NCBI RefSeq assembly: GCF_042679305.1
Contig: NZ_JBHTMP010000015.1
Coordinates: 1-64,000 of the forward strand
Direction of reading: 5' to 3'
DNA: 64,000 nt
From: Micromonospora_H sonneratiae
GTDB lineage: Bacteria; Actinomycetota; Actinomycetes; Mycobacteriales; Micromonosporaceae
Part shown: positions 59,456 through 64,000 of the stretch, piece by piece
How the letters are laid out: every line of letters starts with the position of its first letter
Numbering within the stretch: position 1 is the stretch's first letter
Notes under the pieces: generated by a model
What the model saw: only the letters and a program-made list of their open reading frames with translations
Told to the model about the DNA's origin: nothing
The model's database searches: none
Position numbers and translations under genes: made by a program

Positions 59456-61621
59456 TCAGCGCCAGTTGTCGCTGAGGGTCACCGCACCGGTGGGGGTGTA
59501 GTGGCGGTTATCGCCGGACTCCCAGGTCACGGTGCCGTTCGGGTCCTTCTTGAGGAACTTGTACTCGAACTGCTGGCCCATCGGCAGGTCGACGGTGCCC
59601 TTCCAGATCGGGTAACTGCTCGCGTCGGTGGTCAGGCGAACCGCGTTGGCCGGGTTCCACGAGCCCAACTCCGGGGTCGAACCGACCACGTACACCTCCT
59701 GGCCGTACCAGGTGGTCACGTTGGCATGGAAGGAGACCGGCACGACACCGGTACCGCCGCCTGGCTGGTTCCAGGTGACGTTGAAGGAGCTGCCCCCCGT
59801 ACCGGTCCGGTTCGGGTCGTTCTCCCACTGGGCCGAGCCGTCCGGCGAGACCTTGACGAGCTTCCACTCGAAGGACGTCTCCGCCGGGATGTCGACCGAG
59901 CCGGACCAGGCGGGGTAGGTGGTCGCGTCGGTGGTCAGGTGCAGGCCGTTGACGGGGTTCCACGAGCCCAGCTCCGGGATCGAACCAACCACGTACACCC
60001 CCTGGCCGTAGGAGGTCTCCACGGTGGCGGCGAAGGAGGTGTCCCCCACCGGCTGCTCGCCCGGGTCGCACCCCTCGGGGTCGTCGCACTCGGTCATCGC
60101 CTCGACGTGCAGGGCGACGCCCCGGTTGGCCGGGATACTGGTGGTGAAGCTGCCGCCGGTCACCGCGATCACGCCACCGGTGCACTCGTCGGTGTCCGCG
60201 CGGTACGTGCCCCGGGCGACGTTGCAGTATTCACCGTCGGGCAGGTTGGTGGTGAAGGTCCTGCTCCACGCGCTACCGGTGGCGTTGAAGGCCGCGTAGC
60301 CCCGGCTGCCCCGGGCGAAGCCGAGCCGACCGTTGCCCTCGGTGACGGTGTTGCCGATGCCGGTGCCCTCGGTGGCGTTACGGAAGCTCGGCATGCCGGC
60401 CACCTGCTCGTTACGGTGCTCGCAGATCCACGCGGCACTGGCACAGTCGGTGGCGTTGGTGGTGCCGTTGGCCGAGCTGGGCGGCCCCTGCGCCACCACC
60501 GAACCGAAGGCGTAGCTGGACATCAGCTGTGGCGTGCCGTACGGGTGCGCCATCATGAACGCGTCCGCCAGGTAGTAACGGTCGCCGTTCTTGTAGGTCA
60601 GCGTCGGCGTCGACCGCTGGGTGTCGTGGTTGTCGACGAAGACCACGGCTTTGGCACTGGTCAACCCCCCGTAGTTGGGCATGTTGGCGAACTGGGCGAT
60701 GTTGCCGTCCTTGAAGCCCGAGGAGACCGCGCGCTGGTAGTCGAAGTTGGTGACTCCGCCGTACGGGGCATAGGCCGTGTACGGAACGGTCGCATCGCCG
60801 TAGACCTCGTGGAACAGGTCGGGCTTTCCACCGAAGCCGGGTACGTCGTGCAGCTTGGCGATGATGTCGGCCAGGTGTGCCTCCTGGACGTGCTTGGCGG
60901 CGTCCACCCGGAACCCGGCGACGCCCAGGTCGATCACCGAGTTCATGTACTTGGCGATCTTGCGACGGACGTCGGGGTCGGCGGTGTTGAGGTCGGCCAG
61001 GTCGAGCAGTTCGCAGTCCTGGACCTCGCTCTTGCTGTTCCAGTTGCTGATTTTGCGGTAACAGGGGCCGAAGTCGGCGTAACCGTAGCTGTCCCCGGAG
61101 CCGTCGTTGAACAGGTTGGGGTAGCTGTACTTGCTGAAGACGGTTCCCGCGCTACCCGGTCCACTGCCGACCGAACCGGTCCCACTCATGTGGTTCAGCA
61201 CGACGTCGACGTAGATCTTCACCCCGACGTTGCGGCAGCGCTCCACCATGTCGACGAACTCGGCGCGGGTGCCGCGCCGGGTCTGGTCCAACCGGTACGA
61301 CACCGGCTGGTAGTCCTGCCACCAGGGGTACGTCGCACCTTCGGCACTGGGCAGGACCACGTGTTCCTGCGGCGGCGAGACCTGGACCCCGCCCCAGCCG
61401 TTCGGACCGAGGTTGGTCTCACACTCCTGGGCGACCGAGCTCCAGCGCCACTGGAACAGGTGGACGATCGAGTTTCCGTTGCTCTCGACCACCGCCGTCG
61501 TGGTCGTCGGTTCGGGAAGTGGTGCGGCGCTGGCGGTGGGGGTGGCCATCAGCGAGACGAGGGACAGGGGGAATCCGATCACGGCCGCCAATGTGGCGGC
61601 CAACGGTCTACGGACGGTCAT
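59456..61621 (-). CDS. Secreted alpha-amylase (GH13) with two CBM20 starch-binding domains
   Basis: Extracellular endo-amylase, 721 residues. The signal peptide is at residues 1-32 (LAATLAAVIGFPLSLVSLMATPTASA). The GH13 barrel is at about 45-400: IYVDVVLNHMSG, GFRVDAAKHVQ (nucleophile Asp), FHEVYGDA (acid/base Glu) and FVDNHDTQRS. Domain C follows to about 500. Two tandem CBM20 modules are at about 515-720, each with YVVGS-x-PELGSWNP and a Trp-rich surface (FEWKLVKV, FEYKFLKK). GGAGAG precedes the ATG at 61621. A maltose-regulator-like operator lies 54 bases upstream. Confidence 0.94.
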   Translation of the reverse strand: MTVRRPLAATLAAVIGFPLSLVSLMATPTASAAPLPEPTTTTAVVESNGNSIVHLFQWRWSSVAQECETNLGPNGWGGVQVSPPQEHVVLPSAEGATYPWWQDYQPVSYRLDQTRRGTRAEFVDMVERCRNVGVKIYVDVVLNHMSGTGSVGSGPGSAGTVFSKYSYPNLFNDGSGDSYGYADFGPCYRKISNWNSKSEVQDCELLDLADLNTADPDVRRKIAKYMNSVIDLGVAGFRVDAAKHVQEAHLADIIAKLHDVPGFGGKPDLFHEVYGDATVPYTAYAPYGGVTNFDYQRAVSSGFKDGNIAQFANMPNYGGLTSAKAVVFVDNHDTQRSTPTLTYKNGDRYYLADAFMMAHPYGTPQLMSSYAFGSVVAQGPPSSANGTTNATDCASAAWICEHRNEQVAGMPSFRNATEGTGIGNTVTEGNGRLGFARGSRGYAAFNATGSAWSRTFTTNLPDGEYCNVARGTYRADTDECTGGVIAVTGGSFTTSIPANRGVALHVEAMTECDDPEGCDPGEQPVGDTSFAATVETSYGQGVYVVGSIPELGSWNPVNGLHLTTDATTYPAWSGSVDIPAETSFEWKLVKVSPDGSAQWENDPNRTGTGGSSFNVTWNQPGGGTGVVPVSFHANVTTWYGQEVYVVGSTPELGSWNPANAVRLTTDASSYPIWKGTVDLPMGQQFEYKFLKKDPNGTVTWESGDNRHYTPTGAVTLSDNWR

Positions 61622-61674
61622 CGCGCTCTCCAAAGCGGGGCGGGGGAACTCCCGGGTGGACGGACGCCGCAGGA

Positions 61675-61702
61675 CTTGCAAATTTCTTGCATGTTTCGCA
61701 AG
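61675..61702. promoter_or_regulatory. MalR-like operator of the amylase gene
   Basis: CTTGCA repeats at 61675 and 61686 (11-bp period), followed by the inverted GCAAG at 61698-61702. In streptomycetes amylase genes are controlled by MalR (LacI family) through CTTGCAG-type repeats, so a similar site is inferred. The rest of 61703-61932 is AT-rich and probably holds promoters for this gene and the lipoprotein gene. Confidence 0.55.
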
Positions 61703-61932
61703 TGCTTCCACGGTGAGACGAGGGTAACAACTCACGGTCGGACTGGGAACCACGTACTTCGATGCTCCACTGCCCAATGAAGACAGATTATTTACCGCTA
61801 TCTCTATATTTTTCGACCGGCAACCTCGGCAGCTACCAAGAAAAATCTGCAAAGCCTTTCAGTCGATTGGCCGATGTAGCCGATCGCTAAAGTTGTCGAT
61901 GCGTACCCCTAACAACCGAAGGGACCCTTTTG

Positions 61933-62439
61933 ATGAGTTCGGTAGCTGGCCTTCGAACCGGCGCGACGGTGAGCCTGGCTGCGTTGCTGGCCTTCGGCAT
62001 CGGCGCCTGCGGATCCTCCGAGGCTCCCCGCGCGAAGTCGCCCACGCCGGAGGCCACCACCAGCGCCACGGCTTCCGCGAGCCCGATCCCGAGCCCGATC
62101 CCGAGCCCGACCCCGAGCAGCAACCCGATCCTGCTGTTGAAGGGAAGGTGGGAATCCGTCGGCGAGTTCCCGACCGACGTGTCCTCGGTGAAGGTGGAGG
62201 CCGACGGTTCCGCGGTCTACTTCGCCGAAGGCGACCCCCGCACCTACCGGGGCAAGCTCGAGTACACCGGCACCGGCGGCACCCACCGCTACCGGCTCGC
62301 CCTGACCGGCAGGGAGGACGGGTCGACCGAGAAGGAACAGAAGTTCACGATGCAGATCGAGCTACTCGAAGGCGGACAGAAGTTCGCCGCCCTGGCCGAG
62401 GGCAGCTTCCCGAAGCGGATCTTCCGTAAGAAGTCGTAG
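61933..62439 (+). CDS. Lipoprotein with Ser/Pro linker
   Basis: Exported lipoprotein of 168 residues. The lipobox FGIGAC follows LRTGATVSLAALLA. A linker of Ser/Pro/Ile repeats (PIPSPIPSPTPSS) leads to a C-terminal beta-rich domain (LKGRWESVGEFPTDVSSVKVEADGSAVYFAEG, YRGKLEYTGT). No named family was recognised; the layout resembles extracytoplasmic lipocalin-like domains. ATG 61933 is preferred to TTG 61930. Confidence 0.7.
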   Translation: MSSVAGLRTGATVSLAALLAFGIGACGSSEAPRAKSPTPEATTSATASASPIPSPIPSPTPSSNPILLLKGRWESVGEFPTDVSSVKVEADGSAVYFAEGDPRTYRGKLEYTGTGGTHRYRLALTGREDGSTEKEQKFTMQIELLEGGQKFAALAEGSFPKRIFRKKS

Positions 62440-62684
62440 CCGGACGTCGGCGCGGCCGGGTGGCCGGCGGATCCCGTACCAGCCGGCCGCCCGACGCATC
62501 GACAGTCACCGAATACCAGCGGGCACCAGAGGTTGACGGTGGCGACTATGGTCGTGGGCGTGTCGCTCAGGGTCCGCCGGCAGCGTGACGCCACATCGGA
62601 CGGTCCCCCCTGTCCCTCCCGGGATCGTGGAGCGGATGCAGCGGCACGACCCATGGGACGCACGCCTCGGACGGAGCCGGGCCG

Positions 62685-62933
62685 ATGATCAAAGGAATTG
62701 TCACCGTCACAGTCGTCGCCCTGATCGTGCTCGGCGTCGTGTTGATCGCCGCGTTCTTCCGGCCCCGCCAGCGGGTGCCCCGCAACGCGGGCGAGTTGTG
62801 CGACCGCGCCGCCCGGATCATGACTCAACTTCGCAATCCCACTGATCTGGACCAGGTCACGGTGTTGCCACCACAAGCCAACGAGGCCATCCGCCGGTGG
62901 CTGGACGACTACCGCAAGGAGTTCAAGCAATGA
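62685..62933 (+). CDS. Small membrane-anchored protein
   Basis: 82 residues with an N-terminal anchor (GIVTVTVVALIVLGVVLIAAFF) and a short soluble tail (NAGELCDRAARIMTQLRNPTDLDQVTVLPPQANEAIRRWLDDYRKEFKQ). It starts at ATG 62685 and overlaps the next gene by 4 nt (ATGA), so it is co-translated with the SPFH-like lipoprotein. No family was recognised. Confidence 0.7.
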   Translation: MIKGIVTVTVVALIVLGVVLIAAFFRPRQRVPRNAGELCDRAARIMTQLRNPTDLDQVTVLPPQANEAIRRWLDDYRKEFKQ

Positions 62934-63889
62934 GCACCAGACGCTCGCGCCCGGCGCGGGCCCTCGCCGGGCTGCTGGCTCTCGCCGCTGCGGCGTCGAC
63001 CCTGTCGGCCTGCGCCACCCGCTCCGATCCGGACCAGATCATCCTGTACTACAAGTCCGGCGTCGGCGACAACAGGGAGTTCGTCGAGTGCATCGAGCCG
63101 GGCGGCTCCGGCTCCTACCCGATCGACGACGTGACCTATCCCCTACCGACCTCCCTACGGACCTGGAACATCCGCCCGGACGGCGGGGACACCGACCAGC
63201 CGATCCGGTCTTCGTCGAAGCCCGGCCCCGACGGTCAACCCGGCCCCGACGTGATCGTGCACGCCACGGCCGAGTTCTATCTGAACACCAACTGCGACGA
63301 CGGTAAGGACTCACCGATCGTGCAGTTCTGGGAGAAGACCGGACGCCGGTACGAGGTGGCGACCGACGGCGAGTTCTCCGACGAGAACTGGCGCAAGATG
63401 CTGCTGAACACGTTGGTCCCGGCTGAGGAGAAGGCGATCCGGGAGGCGACGAGGACCTACTCCGCCGACGATCTGGATGCCAACGCCAACGGCATCTGGA
63501 AGCAGATCGAGGAGCAGCTCGGGCAGTCGTTCCTGGCCGAGCTGAGGACCAAGACCGGTGGTGACTACTTCTGCGGTCCGACCTTCGACCGTACGAACGG
63601 AAGCTGCCCGCCGATCCGGATCTCGATCACCGACATCGGTTTCGCCGACCCCAAGATCGCTGAGGCGCGGGCTGCCGTGTTCGCCGCCCGGCAACAGGCC
63701 GCGGCCGACCTGATCAGGGCGGAGGCGAAGGTACGCGAGGCCCAACTGCTGGCCCAGGCGAACAAGACCCCCGGCTACCTGGAGTTGGAGAAGGCCAAGT
63801 TGCAGTTGCAGGCCGCCCAGGCCTGCGCGGCGAACCCCAACTGCACCCTCATCGTCGGCGGCGCCGGCGTGAACGTGAACACCAAGTAG
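62930..63889 (+). CDS. SPFH (band 7)-like domain lipoprotein
   Basis: Exported lipoprotein of 319 residues. The lipobox LSAC is at the end of the signal sequence (ALAGLLALAAAASTLSAC). The body has the SPFH-type arrangement: VIVHATAEFYLNTNCDDG, an alpha/beta core, RISITDIGFADPKIAEARAAVFAARQQAAADLIRAEAKVREAQLLAQANKTP, which is the long helical coil typical of band 7 proteins, ending near LQAAQACAANPNC. SPFH proteins usually face the cytoplasm; here the lipid anchor places it outside the membrane. AAGGAG precedes the ATG. Confidence 0.75.
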   Translation: MSTRRSRPARALAGLLALAAAASTLSACATRSDPDQIILYYKSGVGDNREFVECIEPGGSGSYPIDDVTYPLPTSLRTWNIRPDGGDTDQPIRSSSKPGPDGQPGPDVIVHATAEFYLNTNCDDGKDSPIVQFWEKTGRRYEVATDGEFSDENWRKMLLNTLVPAEEKAIREATRTYSADDLDANANGIWKQIEEQLGQSFLAELRTKTGGDYFCGPTFDRTNGSCPPIRISITDIGFADPKIAEARAAVFAARQQAAADLIRAEAKVREAQLLAQANKTPGYLELEKAKLQLQAAQACAANPNCTLIVGGAGVNVNTK

Positions 63890-64000
63890 TCCCTGGCTCT
63901 CCCTCGCCGCCTCCCTGGGGCCGGCGATCTGGCTGGTGGCCGGTCTCGGGTGGCGGTGGCTGGGTGCCGCCGTCGCGTGGGTGGTGCTGGCCGCGCTTGC
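63890..64000. other. Window end, possible start of a membrane protein
   Basis: One frame from 63893 reads PWLSLAASLGPAIWLVAGLG then WRWLGAAVAWVVLAAL, a run of two hydrophobic segments. It has no clear start codon inside the window and ends at the edge. No call is made. Confidence 0.2.

Noticed and set aside
58898..61780. 960-codon open frame on the plus strand
   Set aside because: Antisense to the amylase and AlkB-like genes, low-complexity Val/Gly/Arg composition, no start signal.

Overview
The window is high-GC DNA with strong G/C preference at third codon positions, frequent GTG starts and 1-8 nt stop/start overlaps. Gene content (AfsR/SARP regulator, class F sortase, Excalibur lipoproteins, truncated haemoglobin O, EttA, a split cobalamin set, large secreted hydrolases) points to an actinomycete, most likely a Micromonosporaceae member (Micromonospora or a close relative). 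It reads as ordinary chromosome with accessory islands. No phage, IS element, rRNA or CRISPR array was seen; there is one tRNA, Arg(TCT).

Layout. 1-10 kb: class F sortase, a 51-bp tandem repeat carrying a terminator hairpin, HNH endonuclease, MscS channel, MFS exporter, haemoglobin O, septum-formation lipoprotein, YbjN-like protein, and a hypothetical/thioesterase/EttA run. 10-14.2 kb: trehalose pair, OtsA followed by an OtsB-GH15 fusion. 14.4-24.3 kb: secreted GHL10-type hydrolase, then cobalamin/siroheme genes (cysG, cobT, cobC, cobB) interrupted by a class A PBP and a GNAT enzyme. 24.4-32.5 kb: SURF1, a proline-rich membrane protein, ATP-dependent DNA ligase, M20 and M48 peptidases and a uridine-kinase-like protein.

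32.5-39.2 kb is an accessory-looking, less GC-biased island. It holds a secreted SGNH hydrolase and a 1550-residue secreted protein with an N-terminal propeller-like domain, eleven FN3-like modules (eight with a Cys-Cys pair) and a C-terminal prokaryotic phospholipase A2 domain. This is the most unusual object in the window. A 42-residue membrane protein lies just beyond it.

39.3-49 kb: cobQ-cbiB, an SSB paralogue, an alpha/beta hydrolase, tRNA-Arg, an Excalibur lipoprotein, an unrecognised protein, and an ABC-2 exporter (one ATPase, two permeases). 49-59.3 kb: subtilisin-like secreted protease, AfsR-like regulator, divergent HxlR/NAD(P)-binding pair, a decayed Excalibur paralogue, a TetR/ABC-exporter pair with a palindromic operator, and an AlkB-like dioxygenase preceded by a sequence matching the actinobacterial LexA (SOS) box. 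59.4-64 kb: secreted alpha-amylase with two starch-binding domains and a MalR-like operator, then a lipoprotein and a two-gene operon ending in an SPFH-like lipoprotein.

Recurring themes are secreted or lipid-anchored proteins, inverted-repeat terminators between convergent genes, and short tandem repeats that begin at the 3' ends of genes (three loci). The cobB product lacks the usual catalytic Cys of its glutaminase domain.
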